Below, in pieces: positions 1 through 7,646 of a stretch of DNA of 23,269 bases. The translations under genes and the position numbers were made by a program. The notes beneath the pieces were generated by a model. That model was not told where the DNA came from and made no database searches. It worked only from the letters and a program-made list of their open reading frames with translations. How positions within the stretch are numbered: the stretch's first letter is position 1; each line of letters starts with the position of its first letter. The stretch is from a virus. The DNA lies in IMG/VR virus record IMGVR_UViG_3300029798_000037, positions 1-23,269 of that record; one strand, written 5' to 3'.

Positions 1-273
1 ACCTTTGCCGACGCCCTGGTGGACCACCTCGACAGCGGCTACGTTTTCAGCACGCCCGACGTGTTCATGCTGGGGAAGCCGGTGAATGACGGATGGTTCG
101 TCCACACGCTCTGCGGGGACATGCAAAAGGCCATTGAGCTGATGCCGTACTTCCTTCCGTGGATCGCCTTCGTCCGCTACCACAACGGCAAGCGCAGGCT
201 TGCAATGTATCGGACTGTCCGCCTAAAAGCCCTGTGTGAACCAGCGAAACCAGCCCTGACGTTTACCGACTGA
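1..273 (+). CDS. Small conserved phage protein, 5'-truncated by the window edge
   Basis: The reading frame is open from the first base, so the gene begins upstream. A GTG at 19 is in frame but is probably internal, because the residues before it (TFADAL) read on smoothly. The 90 visible residues contain a run of aromatic and hydrophobic residues: GYVFSTPDVFMLGKPV, then a Trp-Phe-Val-His segment, then MPYFLPWIAFVRYHNGKRR. This pattern resembles short conserved proteins of unknown function encoded just ahead of the portal gene in many podoviruses. No catalytic motif or membrane helix is evident. The stop at 271-273 lies three bases before the next start, so it is probably co-transcribed with the portal operon. 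The gene is very likely real; its function is unknown. Confidence 0.75.
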   Translation, partial: TFADALVDHLDSGYVFSTPDVFMLGKPVNDGWFVHTLCGDMQKAIELMPYFLPWIAFVRYHNGKRRLAMYRTVRLKALCEPAKPALTFTD

Positions 274-276
274 CCC

Positions 277-540
277 ATGTTTGGCGGCGGATCACCACAG
301 CAGAGCATCCCGGCGATTCCACCGCCGACCCCGCCGGTATCGCCTAATTCGGCTGCGGTTCTGGACGTGGCTCAGGCGCAGAAGCGGCAGGCGTTGAAGC
401 GCAAGACGATTGCCTCGACGACGATGGCTGGTGCTGGTCCGATGTCGGGCGGGAGTGGTGCGGCGCCGAGCCCTGCCCTTGGACCGGGTGCAATGGGAGC
501 TGCGCCCAGCGTGTCGAGCGGGGGGACCAAAACCGGGTAA
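277..540 (+). CDS. Small Pro/Gly/Ala-rich phage protein preceding the portal
   Basis: This encodes 87 residues of low complexity. There is a glycine-rich start (MFGGGSP), a proline-rich stretch at about residues 11-22, a short basic and probably helical segment at about 31-45 (QAQKRQALKRKTIAS), and a Gly/Ser/Ala-rich tail. Small proteins of this composition are common directly before portal genes in podoviruses, where they are annotated as hypothetical or virion-associated. The start is three bases after the previous stop, and the stop overlaps the portal start as TAATG at 538-542. That argues for a real, translationally coupled gene. Other frames across this stretch give less convincing peptides. 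The function is unknown, and no domain can be assigned. Confidence 0.65.
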   Translation: MFGGGSPQQSIPAIPPPTPPVSPNSAAVLDVAQAQKRQALKRKTIASTTMAGAGPMSGGSGAAPSPALGPGAMGAAPSVSSGGTKTG

Positions 541-2333
541 TGGTCAAGAACCGCGACAGTTCAGCGAAGGAGCAGGCCCTCTGGAAGCGGTGGGACAAGC
601 TGAACGCGGCCCGAAACGCCGTATTTGACTCCGATTATCAGACCATCAGCCAATACTTTTACCCCTCGGTCTCGGACATCAACACCGAGAAAACCGAGAG
701 CATCACAGGCTGGTACGACCGCATCTACGACACAGCCCCGATCCGGGCGGCCACGACCTGTTCCGTTGGCGTCCGCAATTGGGTGACGCCATCGACCGAG
801 CCTTGGCTGGATCTATCACCTCCGTCGAACCTCCTGAAACAGCCGGCGGTCAGTTCCAGGGTGAAGCGGCTCCAGCCGAACTCGGACGACAACGCGGCTG
901 GTGTGGATGACGCGCAGCGGTGGTGCGCCGACACGAGTTCGACCTGCCTGCAAGAGCTGGCCTCGTCCTCCTTTTACTCGGTCGTGCAGCCGTTCAACAA
1001 GTCCGCCTGCGTCTTTGGGACGGCGCTGATGTTCTGTGAGGAAGGGAAAGCCGCATCGCTTCGCTTCGAGCAGTTCAAAGTCGGGACCTTCGTCATTGCG
1101 GAAAACGACCAGAAGATCGTCGATACGGTTATCCGGCGCTTCAAGCTGACGGTGCGCCAAGCGGTGCAGAAGTTCTGTCCCAAGCTGGAGGACGGGAGCT
1201 ACGACACATCCCAGATGCCCGAGAAGCTGGCGAAGGCGTATGCCTCGGAGAAGTTCGACGAAACGTTCTACTTCCTGCACCACGTCATGCCCAATGAGGA
1301 CTACCAGCGGGGCAAGATGGGGGCTGATGGCATGGCCTTCGCTTCGATCTATCAGGCCGAGCTTGGGCGGAAGATCGTGAAGGAGGGGGGCTATGAGGAG
1401 ATGCCCTACTTCTGCCTGCGCTGGAAACCATGGGGGTCGGATGACCAGCCCTACGGGACTTCGCCCGGGTACGAGGTTTTGCCCGAGGCCCGCCAGTTGA
1501 ACATGGTGACGCAGTTCTCGGATGCCCTGGCCGAGTTGAAGGCTTTCCCGCGCTTCCTTTACCCTGACAACCTCGATGGCGACATCCAACTCGCCGCCGG
1601 GGGCGTCACGACCTACGAGGCGGACAAGCCCAATGCTATCCCGAAGGAATGGCAGACAGTGGGGGAACAGCAGGAGGTTCTGGCGATGCTGGAGCGGAAG
1701 GAGCAGGCCATCAACAAGGCGTTCTTCGTGGACATCTTCACGATGCTGGCGCAGATGCAGGACAAGCGCATGACGGCGACCGAGGTTGCATTACGCAACG
1801 GCGAGAAGCTGGACCAGTTCACGGGCACGTTCGACCAGTACCGGACAGACTTCATCACCCCGTTGGTCAAGCGCATCATCGGGATTCTGTTCCGGGCTGG
1901 AAAGTTGAAGGACGCCCCGCCATCGCTCATGGTGCAGCCCGGGGATGACCCGAAGGCCGATCCCGAACTGGCGATGCCGAAGATCAACATCAAGAGCCGG
2001 GTCACGCTGGCCTTGAACGAGGTGCGAAACGTGGGTGTCCAAAAGACGGTTGAGATGCTGCTGCCCTTGGGTGAGCAGAAACCGGAGATCATGGACAACT
2101 TCAATTGGGACGAGGTGGCCCGCGGGACGGCCCGGAACAACGGGATGCCCGAGGCGATGCTCCTGCCCATCAAGCAGATGCTGGAAGTCCGCCAGCAGCG
2201 GACCAAGATGCTGATGGAGCAGCGGGCGCTCGACCAGGCCAAGACGGCCAGCGAGGCCGGCAAGAACTTGGGCAAGGCCCCGCAGCAGCTCCAGGATCAG
2301 GTGACGGGACAACTAACGGGACAGGCGGCCTAA
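540..2333 (+). CDS. Portal (head-to-tail connector) protein, T7 gp8-like
   Basis: This 597-aa protein matches the podovirus head-tail connector family (Pfam Head-tail_con type; T7 gp8 is 536 aa). Family-typical features include an N-terminal helical region (ALWKRWDKLNAARNAVFDSD), the following YFYP segment, and the stretch from ITGWYDRIYDTAPIRAATT to NWVTPSTEPWLDL. Mid-protein there is a TPGYEVLPEARQLN-like stretch (here SPGYEVLPEARQLNM), and later MTATEVALRN, the usual clip/wing-to-crown transition of these portals. The C-terminus is Gln-rich and helical. Portals form the dodecameric ring at one capsid vertex that nucleates assembly and passes DNA. The gene starts in a TAATG overlap with the upstream small gene. 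No frameshift or truncation is seen. The family call is by recognition of the sequence pattern; the role follows from the family. Confidence 0.95.
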   Translation: MVKNRDSSAKEQALWKRWDKLNAARNAVFDSDYQTISQYFYPSVSDINTEKTESITGWYDRIYDTAPIRAATTCSVGVRNWVTPSTEPWLDLSPPSNLLKQPAVSSRVKRLQPNSDDNAAGVDDAQRWCADTSSTCLQELASSSFYSVVQPFNKSACVFGTALMFCEEGKAASLRFEQFKVGTFVIAENDQKIVDTVIRRFKLTVRQAVQKFCPKLEDGSYDTSQMPEKLAKAYASEKFDETFYFLHHVMPNEDYQRGKMGADGMAFASIYQAELGRKIVKEGGYEEMPYFCLRWKPWGSDDQPYGTSPGYEVLPEARQLNMVTQFSDALAELKAFPRFLYPDNLDGDIQLAAGGVTTYEADKPNAIPKEWQTVGEQQEVLAMLERKEQAINKAFFVDIFTMLAQMQDKRMTATEVALRNGEKLDQFTGTFDQYRTDFITPLVKRIIGILFRAGKLKDAPPSLMVQPGDDPKADPELAMPKINIKSRVTLALNEVRNVGVQKTVEMLLPLGEQKPEIMDNFNWDEVARGTARNNGMPEAMLLPIKQMLEVRQQRTKMLMEQRALDQAKTASEAGKNLGKAPQQLQDQVTGQLTGQAA

Positions 2334-2337
2334 AGGC

Positions 2338-2640
2338 ATGGCGGATGAACCTCCAATCACTTCTGGGCGACGTCTCGCTCTCGCCTACCTCAAAGTCCTT
2401 GGCGCTGGCGACTCTCGGGACGCCGACCAAAGGCTTGTTTGGGCTGATCTTGAAAGCTTCTGCCACGCCTACCGCCCGACCCCGGAGAAAACTACCGCCT
2501 TTGCCATAGATGAGAAAGTGACGCTGGTGAACGAGGGCAAGCGGCTGGTCTGGATGAGGGCGAGGGGCCAGATCATCCGGGGGCTGATGGCACCGAAAAC
2601 GCCGAAGATTCTGAAAGAGAAACCGCAATCCAACAAATAA
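2338..2640 (+). CDS. Small phage protein, possibly Bbp19-like
   Basis: This 100-aa protein lies four bases after the portal stop. Its pattern is a basic N-terminal helix (GRRLALAYLKVLG), a VWADLESFCHAY core, a negatively charged middle and an EGKRLVWMRARGQIIRGL segment, ending in a Lys-rich tail. The order of a DL-x3-FCHAY core followed by an EGKR helix resembles the Bbp19-like small phage protein family, which usually sits beside the portal gene. That match is from memory of the family pattern and is tentative. The function of the family is not established. The gene is very likely real because it is tightly spaced on both sides, with six bases to the next gene. Confidence 0.75.
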   Translation: MADEPPITSGRRLALAYLKVLGAGDSRDADQRLVWADLESFCHAYRPTPEKTTAFAIDEKVTLVNEGKRLVWMRARGQIIRGLMAPKTPKILKEKPQSNK

Positions 2641-2646
2641 TCCGAC

Positions 2647-3330
2647 ATGGCTACACCGAACTTGGTACTTGAAATCGAGGACGAGAAGATCGTCCGCACC
2701 CGTGGTAATCGCAAGACGACCATCGCCCGCTTCGACACGGAGGCCAAAACCATCTACTGGAAGGACGAGGACACGCGGGATGGCTACCACAAGAGCGTGA
2801 CCGCCTTCCTTTCGGTCGAGAAGATCCCCATTGATCACACGCTGATCGAGGGCCAGAAGCCGGACGTGGTTCCCAAGAGCGCCCCGCCGGCGCCCGCGCA
2901 GCACCCGATGCAGGGCGACCTTACGCCCGAGTTCCTGGATTGGGAGATGAAGTACATGCCGATCGCCTTCCAGAACCGGATGGGGGTGAAGTTGAAGAAG
3001 GTGCCCGATGGCGGGAAGGCGTCGGACATTCCTTCGGAGAATTGGGTGCGGGCCGATGTGGTCCGAACCTACGTCCAGCCGGTCGAGGAGACGAAGGGCG
3101 GGGAATACTCGTCCATCAAGTTCAAGCAGGAGGCGCAGATCATCGCCCGCCGCAAGAGCCACATCACCTTCGAGGAAAAGGAAATCTTCAAGGGCGACAA
3201 GGCGACCGATCAGGTGGTCCCGTTCAGCGAGCCCTACTCCATCGCCAAGCTGGAGAAGGCGGACAAGCTGGGCCAGATCGAGATCGTGTCTCGCAAGCAT
3301 GGGGCGGGCTCGGCGGGCGCCAGCTTCTAG
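2647..3330 (+). CDS. Hypothetical phage protein, 227 aa
   Basis: I do not recognise this protein. It is rich in Lys, Glu and Asp with alternating beta-like stretches: an N-terminal MATPNLVLEIEDEKIVRTRG, then TIARFDTEAKTIYWKDED, then a Pro/Ala-rich linker around residues 78-90 (SAPPAPAQHP), and a second folded half with EFLDWEMKYMPIAFQNRMG. There is no signal peptide, membrane helix or catalytic motif. It sits six bases after the previous stop and three bases before the tailspike start, so it is part of the same operon. Its place between portal and tailspike suggests a structural or assembly role, but that is inference only. Two small folded halves joined by the Pro/Ala linker is one reading. 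Confidence 0.8.
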   Translation: MATPNLVLEIEDEKIVRTRGNRKTTIARFDTEAKTIYWKDEDTRDGYHKSVTAFLSVEKIPIDHTLIEGQKPDVVPKSAPPAPAQHPMQGDLTPEFLDWEMKYMPIAFQNRMGVKLKKVPDGGKASDIPSENWVRADVVRTYVQPVEETKGGEYSSIKFKQEAQIIARRKSHITFEEKEIFKGDKATDQVVPFSEPYSIAKLEKADKLGQIEIVSRKHGAGSAGASF

Positions 3331-3333
3331 GCC

Positions 3334-5151
3334 GTGGCCCTGCCGGTTCCATCGCCGTCGTACGCGCCGGCCTCCACGGTAACCAATAAGTCCATCACCA
3401 CCTCTTCCGGTCCTGCTCAAGGCGGTGGAGGAGGCGGTGGCGGAGGCGGCGCTGTCACCTCGGTCAACGGGCAGACGGGCAGCGTTGTCTTGGGGGCCAG
3501 CGATGTAGGGGCCGATCCGGCAGGGTCAGCGGCTACCGCACAGGCCATAGCCGAGCAGTACACCCGAACGGCGGGCATCCAGTACGCCACGGGTGGCAAC
3601 GTGCAAGTGCAGTTCGGGTTGGGCGTTATCGGCGTCATCCAGCTTTCGACCAACATCGTGTTCTCTCCGGCTGGATCGGCGGGCATCCTCCCGGGCTGCT
3701 GGCAGTCCATCATCCTGGCCAATAACACCGCTGGTGCATTCACCATCACGAAGAACCCCAATTGGGTGGGGGTGGTGCCGACGTCCATTGCACCGGGTCA
3801 GACGATGGCCATTTTCCTGCAGGGATCGACGACCCCGCCGGCCTCTACTGATGCCAACATAGAGGTGGACGTGGTGGTTACCACTCAGGCGACGACTTCA
3901 GGTGTAACGCAGATAGTCGCTGGTACGGGCATAACGGTTTCCCCTGGTGGCGGGACTGGCGTTGTAACTGTCAACGCAACCGGAACCACGGCGGGCCGAA
4001 CGGTATTCAACATCGAAACGTATGGGGCCATTGCTAACAGCTCTGGCGCAGCTGCGGGTAATGTAACCGCGATAAACGCAGCGGTAGCGGCAGCGGTGGC
4101 CTTTGGTGGAGGAACGGTCTATTTCCCGGACGGGTTTTACTACACCAACGCTGTTCTAAGCTACACCCCGAACGCCAACATCGCTTTTATCGGTAATGGC
4201 TTGATGGTCTCGGGCATCATTCAAGTGACCGCCGGAGCTGACGGTCTAAAGGTGGATCAGTCAGCTTTTGGGAGTGTCGGCGTCGAGGTCCGCGACCTGA
4301 GTTTCATATGCGCCAGCGGAACCGCCTGTGGCAACGGATGCACCCTTATTGGCGGAGGCAATCAAGATCAGCGTTCGGTGTGGGCCCGAAATCTCCTGTT
4401 CATCGGCGGCAACGGCTGGATTAACGGTCTCGTGCTCCCCGCGGGCCCGGCGCCCATCGGGGGATTGATCGAAAACATCTATGGCCGAGGACAGAATGTT
4501 TTCGGTAACTCCCTGAGCACCGGTTCGCTTATTTACATCGAGAACCCGGTTAATACCACGATTTCAAAGTGGTATTCGTGGGGCTTCAAAAGCGGACTGC
4601 ACATAAAGTCGGTTGCGGGTGTAGGCGACGGTACTTTTCAGGGAGTAAATATATCGGACTTCTTGGTGAACGGCGTTAGCGTCGGGATTGACCTAGACGG
4701 CACCTCCGTATCCGGCGGAGTAGCTGGAGCCATCCAGATCAACAACGGGGTGATCGACCTCGGGGGCACCGCCGGTGGCGTAACCGGAAGCTTCGCCATC
4801 CGGGCTGACACGGTGGATGAGATCAAGATTCACCAAGTTAATTGCACCATCAATGGTGCGAGCCCGACCGGCATCTCGATCCTGAACAAAGGTAAGGCCT
4901 CGATCTCACATTGCGACATACTCACTAGCGGCAGCGGTGGATCCATGCAGGGAATCGTCTTCAGCAACGGCGCCAACAACATCGTTCACGACAACACCTT
5001 TTTGGGCTGGACGGTGGACGTGGATATGTCCCAGACCGGCGTTACCAACAGCGTCTGCCACCACAACACCGACCTGCTGACTTCAGGCGGCCTAATCACA
5101 ACTGCCACCCACGCCGGGTCTGGCAACCAGATCGGCACCTCGATCGCGTGA
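3334..5151 (+). CDS. Tailspike protein with pectate-lyase-like beta-helix
   Basis: This 605-aa protein uses a GTG start three bases after the previous stop. Domain order: a short Pro/Ser/Thr-rich N-terminus (1-29); ten consecutive glycines (30-39); a VTSVNGQTGSVVLGASDVGA segment (41-60) typical of phage tail fibre and spike linkers; a beta-rich region to about 190; a VAGTGITVSPGGGTGVVTV linker (195-213); and from about 224 a pectate-lyase-superfamily beta-helix opening with VFNIETYGAIANSSG and TAINAAVAAAVAFGGGTVYFPDG. The repeated N-x-I and G-I-x-L turns continue to the end. Such proteins form trimeric receptor-binding spikes that often cleave surface polysaccharide. The catalytic residues cannot be fixed by eye. 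It sits between the portal and scaffold genes, not at the end of the tail module, and the second half uses more AT-rich codons (ATA, GTA). Confidence 0.88.
   Translation: MALPVPSPSYAPASTVTNKSITTSSGPAQGGGGGGGGGGAVTSVNGQTGSVVLGASDVGADPAGSAATAQAIAEQYTRTAGIQYATGGNVQVQFGLGVIGVIQLSTNIVFSPAGSAGILPGCWQSIILANNTAGAFTITKNPNWVGVVPTSIAPGQTMAIFLQGSTTPPASTDANIEVDVVVTTQATTSGVTQIVAGTGITVSPGGGTGVVTVNATGTTAGRTVFNIETYGAIANSSGAAAGNVTAINAAVAAAVAFGGGTVYFPDGFYYTNAVLSYTPNANIAFIGNGLMVSGIIQVTAGADGLKVDQSAFGSVGVEVRDLSFICASGTACGNGCTLIGGGNQDQRSVWARNLLFIGGNGWINGLVLPAGPAPIGGLIENIYGRGQNVFGNSLSTGSLIYIENPVNTTISKWYSWGFKSGLHIKSVAGVGDGTFQGVNISDFLVNGVSVGIDLDGTSVSGGVAGAIQINNGVIDLGGTAGGVTGSFAIRADTVDEIKIHQVNCTINGASPTGISILNKGKASISHCDILTSGSGGSMQGIVFSNGANNIVHDNTFLGWTVDVDMSQTGVTNSVCHHNTDLLTSGGLITTATHAGSGNQIGTSIA
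3421..3450 (+). repeat. Poly-glycine codon run in the tailspike
   Basis: Ten glycine codons in a row (GGC, GGT and GGA mixed) encode residues 30-39 of the tailspike. The mixed codons suggest that the peptide, not simple DNA slippage, is what is kept. It probably forms a flexible linker between a short virion-anchoring N-terminus and the rest of the spike. Confidence 0.9.
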
Positions 5152-5375
5152 AACCGAAGGCTCGCCTCCTTACCAAAACCACGGCCTATTCTGACGGTAG
5201 GGTGGTCAAAGAGATTTTCAGTCAACCCAATCCAACATGCCAGACTCCATCATCACAGACCCTAACGTCGCGGCCCCGGTCGCGGACGCACCCGATCCCG
5301 GCACAGCCGCTCCCGCCTCATCTGTCGTTTCTGAACCCTGGAGCAAGGGGTTCTTCGGAGACGACGGCTCCATAA
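5148..5375 (+). CDS. Doubtful small ORF overlapping spike end and scaffold start
   Basis: A GTG at 5148 overlaps the spike stop as GTGA, the same junction seen between several true gene pairs here. The first 28 or so residues (MKPKARLLTKTTAYSDG and on) look like ordinary protein and cover the otherwise empty 5152-5236 gap. After 5237 the frame becomes a Pro/Ser/Thr/Arg-rich string typical of an out-of-frame reading of the scaffold gene, which it overlaps by 139 bases. It may be a short coupled peptide, a decayed gene whose end was replaced, or a chance frame. No ATG start, Shine-Dalgarno or family match supports it. Confidence 0.25.
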   Translation: MKPKARLLTKTTAYSDGRVVKEIFSQPNPTCQTPSSQTLTSRPRSRTHPIPAQPLPPHLSFLNPGARGSSETTAP

Positions 5376-6178
5376 ACGCCAAGGTATTCGATAAGGCGCC
5401 GGAGGACCTGCGACCGCTGGCGAAGGACATCGAGCGGTTCAAGACCGCCGACGACTTCTTCAAGGCTTACAACGAGCAAAAGAGCCTGCTGGGGAAGAAG
5501 GGCTTCATCGAGCCCCCCGGCGAGAAGGCGACGGAGGTGGAGCGCAAAGCCTACGCCGATCAGGTGAGGAAGATCAACGGTGCCCCGGAAAAACCGGAGG
5601 GCTACGCGCTCGCCAAGCCCGAGGGCCTGCCGGATACGATGTGGAACGCGGACCTTGCCTCACAGGTGGCAAAGATCGCCCACGAGGAAGGGGCCAGCCC
5701 CAAACTGATCCAGAAGATCGCCGCCGCCCAGATACAGGCATTCCAGAAGGACGCTGAGGCGGTCAAGGTGGCTGAGGCGCAATGGTTCGAGGGTCAGGAC
5801 AAGTTGATCCGGGAAGCCGCGGGCAAGGACGGTCTGGAGTACGGGAAGGCTAAGGACCTGGCGGAACGGGCCGGGCGACGACTCGGGATTGACCCCAGCA
5901 ACCCCGTGATGAAGAACGCCTCGGTCTTTGGAGCCCTGATGCGGGCGGCCAAGATGATGAGCGAGGACACGCTGATTTCAGGCGACACGACCGGCACCGG
6001 CCTGTCGGGCAACGTGACCGCCGAGTCGGCCAAGAAGTCTTACGACGCCATTATGACCGACAAGAACAACCCGGATTACAAGGTGTACTGGAACCGGGAC
6101 AAGAAGGAGAAGCCGGCGGACGTGGATGCGATTCGCGCCAAGGTCCGCAAGTTGCAGGAAATCGCCCACAAGGGGTAA
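5237..6178 (+). CDS. Capsid assembly scaffolding protein, T7 gp9-like
   Basis: This 313-aa protein is acidic and Pro/Ala-rich at the N-terminus (about 1-40), then charged and mostly helical. Recognisable family elements are FKTADDFFKAYNEQKSLLGK at about 70-90 and GAPEKPEGYALAKPEGLPDT, which is the usual motif of phage capsid scaffold proteins. A long helical stretch follows (KIAHEEGASPKLIQKIAAAQ and on) and a basic C-terminus (about 283-313, YWNRDKKEKPADVDAIRAKV). In T7-like phages the C-terminal helices touch the major capsid protein, and the scaffold leaves the prohead on maturation. The length matches T7 gp9 (307 aa). No Shine-Dalgarno is visible before ATG 5237. Five genes now separate it from the major capsid gene apart from the small 6183 ORF, whereas in T7 they are adjacent. 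Confidence 0.88.
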   Translation: MPDSIITDPNVAAPVADAPDPGTAAPASSVVSEPWSKGFFGDDGSINAKVFDKAPEDLRPLAKDIERFKTADDFFKAYNEQKSLLGKKGFIEPPGEKATEVERKAYADQVRKINGAPEKPEGYALAKPEGLPDTMWNADLASQVAKIAHEEGASPKLIQKIAAAQIQAFQKDAEAVKVAEAQWFEGQDKLIREAAGKDGLEYGKAKDLAERAGRRLGIDPSNPVMKNASVFGALMRAAKMMSEDTLISGDTTGTGLSGNVTAESAKKSYDAIMTDKNNPDYKVYWNRDKKEKPADVDAIRAKVRKLQEIAHKG

Positions 6179-6182
6179 CGCC

Positions 6183-6653
6183 ATGGCAACCAACGAGGAC
6201 CTGTATCGGGAAATGGTGGATCAGGAGCGCCGCGACGACAAGGTGTACGGTCAGGACTACACCATGAAGGCGGCAAAGATCACGCCCAAGGGGCCTGATC
6301 CCGACAAGGGCAGGGAGAGGTTCAAGAAGGAGATTGCGCCCGTCCTGGAGGCCCGCAGACGCCTTTCTGCTGGTTTGCCAGCCACGACCAATCCCCTGGT
6401 GAACCTGTACCTCAAGGTCATGGGCAAGGACAAGCTGGAGGAGCTGCCCGAGACGGAAATTGTGGACAGGGCAAAATCGTTCGGCTTGATTGGCCCCTCC
6501 GTGGAGGACATCCAGAAAATGATCGCCCAGGACCCGGACAAGTTCCGCGACCTTTCCCGCTCGGCGCCCGAGGTGCGTCCGGTTCAGGTCCGGCGCAAGA
6601 CGACTGAGGATGTCATCGGAGAAGCGGAGGCCCGCCATGAAGGCACCGTTTAA
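6183..6653 (+). CDS. Hypothetical phage protein, 156 aa
   Basis: I chose the ATG at 6183, four bases after the scaffold stop and preceded by a purine-rich AAGGGG, over an earlier in-frame ATG at 6126 that would overlap the scaffold and add a Ser/Arg-rich tail. The protein is highly charged and probably helical: MATNEDLYREMVDQERRDDK at the start, a Lys-rich stretch, TTNPLVNLYLKVMGKDKLEE in the middle, and IDKFRDLSR-like charged segments after it. No family is recognised. It contains no membrane helix or catalytic motif. The end overlaps the GroES gene by 17 bases. Its position between scaffold and GroES suggests an assembly role or a scaffold companion, which is inference. Confidence 0.75.
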   Translation: MATNEDLYREMVDQERRDDKVYGQDYTMKAAKITPKGPDPDKGRERFKKEIAPVLEARRRLSAGLPATTNPLVNLYLKVMGKDKLEELPETEIVDRAKSFGLIGPSVEDIQKMIAQDPDKFRDLSRSAPEVRPVQVRRKTTEDVIGEAEARHEGTV

Positions 6654-6930
6654 GCCCCTCGGTTCGCGCATCCTTGTCGAAAAGGAGCCCTACCAGCCGA
6701 CCATGGAGGGCGGCATCCTCATCCCGCAGAGCGCCGACAACACCCCGCGTTTCAGCCCCACGGTCCGCGCCAAGGTTCTGGCGGTCGGCAGTAAGGTGCA
6801 GGACATCAAGCCGGGAGACACGATTGCCCTGAAACGGGTGGCCGGGGACGACATGGAAATTGACGGTCGCCTGCTCACCCTTGCTCGAGTACCCATCGAA
6901 ATCGTCGGACTCATCGAATCCAACCCATGA
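6637..6930 (+). CDS. groES: Phage-encoded co-chaperonin GroES (Cpn10 family)
   Basis: The product is 97 aa, the same length as E. coli GroES. It starts FKPLGSRILVEKE, matching the Cpn10 opening of PLxDRxxV type. A mobile-loop region follows at about 17-40 with the GroEL-binding GGI tripeptide at 25-27 (MEGGILIP). Then come the beta-barrel motifs AKVLAVGSKV (45-54), IKPGDTIALKR (58-67) and a final VPIEIVGLIE strand. I start it at ATG 6637, behind a purine-rich AGCGGAGG at 6623-6630. An upstream in-frame ATG at 6610 would add nine residues inside the preceding gene. GroES caps the GroEL folding chamber. T4 gp31 shows that phages can supply their own cap for folding the capsid protein. It sits between scaffold and capsid genes and overlaps the next gene as ATGA. 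Confidence 0.9.
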   Translation: MKAPFKPLGSRILVEKEPYQPTMEGGILIPQSADNTPRFSPTVRAKVLAVGSKVQDIKPGDTIALKRVAGDDMEIDGRLLTLARVPIEIVGLIESNP

Positions 6931-7646
6931 GTGATAAAATAAAGATCGTCATCGCCACTCCCTTGAAGGACGCGAGGACGCTAAACCAACCGCACCCGTT
7001 CTTTCAAAAGACGGCTGAGCAGATCGCCCAGATCCAGGACAGCCCCTACGAGTTCTATTTTGCCACGATGGAGGGAGGAATCTGCCACGCCCGCAACAAG
7101 ATGGTGCAGGCGGCAAAGAAGTTGGGCGCCCAGCAGATCGTCTGGTGGGACTACGACATCGAGGCCACGGTGGACGACATGATGAAGCTGGTCACGAACA
7201 AGCTGCCCATCGTCGGGGCGCTCTACACCACCCGAGAGGACCGGGGCCATTGGGTCGCCAACTTCATGCACGAGGTGGAATTGCAGGAAGGCGGGATGCT
7301 GCAAGTCATCGAGTCGGGCTGCGGGCTCAAGAAGTACCACATGGAGGTGTTCTACATCCTCGACAAGGTTTACGAGGGGATCGCCTACACCGACCGGGAC
7401 ACGGGCGAGCGCCTGCACGGCTACTTCCAGCAGATCGTCATGCAGACGGACTTGAAGCCGGACGGAGACTGGATCACGGAAGATTTCTTCTTGGACCACC
7501 TGTGCCGCCACAGCCGGACGAAGGGCATGGGCATCTTCGTGGACACGACGATCAAGGTGAAGCACCGCGGGCCGGATGGCACCCTGTACCCGACTGGAGA
7601 CTGGCCGCCGGTCCCGATTGACGAAAAAGTCACCGGGATCGCGTGA
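6927..7646 (+). CDS. GT-A glycosyltransferase-like protein 1
   Basis: The 239-aa product opens with a beta strand, KIKIVIATPLKDARTLN. It has the ICHARNKMVQAAKKLGAQ helix of nucleotide-sugar-binding GT-A folds and a metal-binding DxD motif, WWDYDIEA, with DYD at 75-77. PIVGALYTTRED (94-105) follows, then an acidic TEDFFLDHLCR (184-194) and a terminal VKHRG (211-215), a common metal or donor-binding histidine position. These features fit family-2-like glycosyltransferases found in phages. Donor and acceptor are unknown. It begins in an ATGA overlap with GroES and ends in a GTGA overlap with the next glycosyltransferase, so translation is probably coupled. It could modify virion proteins, host surface glycans or DNA. 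The fold call is fairly sure; the substrate is not. Confidence 0.82.
   Translation: MSDKIKIVIATPLKDARTLNQPHPFFQKTAEQIAQIQDSPYEFYFATMEGGICHARNKMVQAAKKLGAQQIVWWDYDIEATVDDMMKLVTNKLPIVGALYTTREDRGHWVANFMHEVELQEGGMLQVIESGCGLKKYHMEVFYILDKVYEGIAYTDRDTGERLHGYFQQIVMQTDLKPDGDWITEDFFLDHLCRHSRTKGMGIFVDTTIKVKHRGPDGTLYPTGDWPPVPIDEKVTGIA

Noticed and set aside
2170-3420. Long minus-strand ORF of 416 codons
   Set aside because: It runs opposite to the portal, Bbp19-like and 227-aa genes, is full of Arg, Leu, His and Gly as antisense GC-rich frames are, and matches no family. Other long minus-strand frames (816-1589, 6981-7565, 7421-8269, 10649-11395, 13432-14220, 22168-22869) were dropped for the same reason.
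6126-6182. Upstream ATG for the 156-aa protein
   Set aside because: It overlaps the scaffold end; the residues are Arg/Ser/Pro-rich shadow. ATG 6183 has a purine-rich lead.
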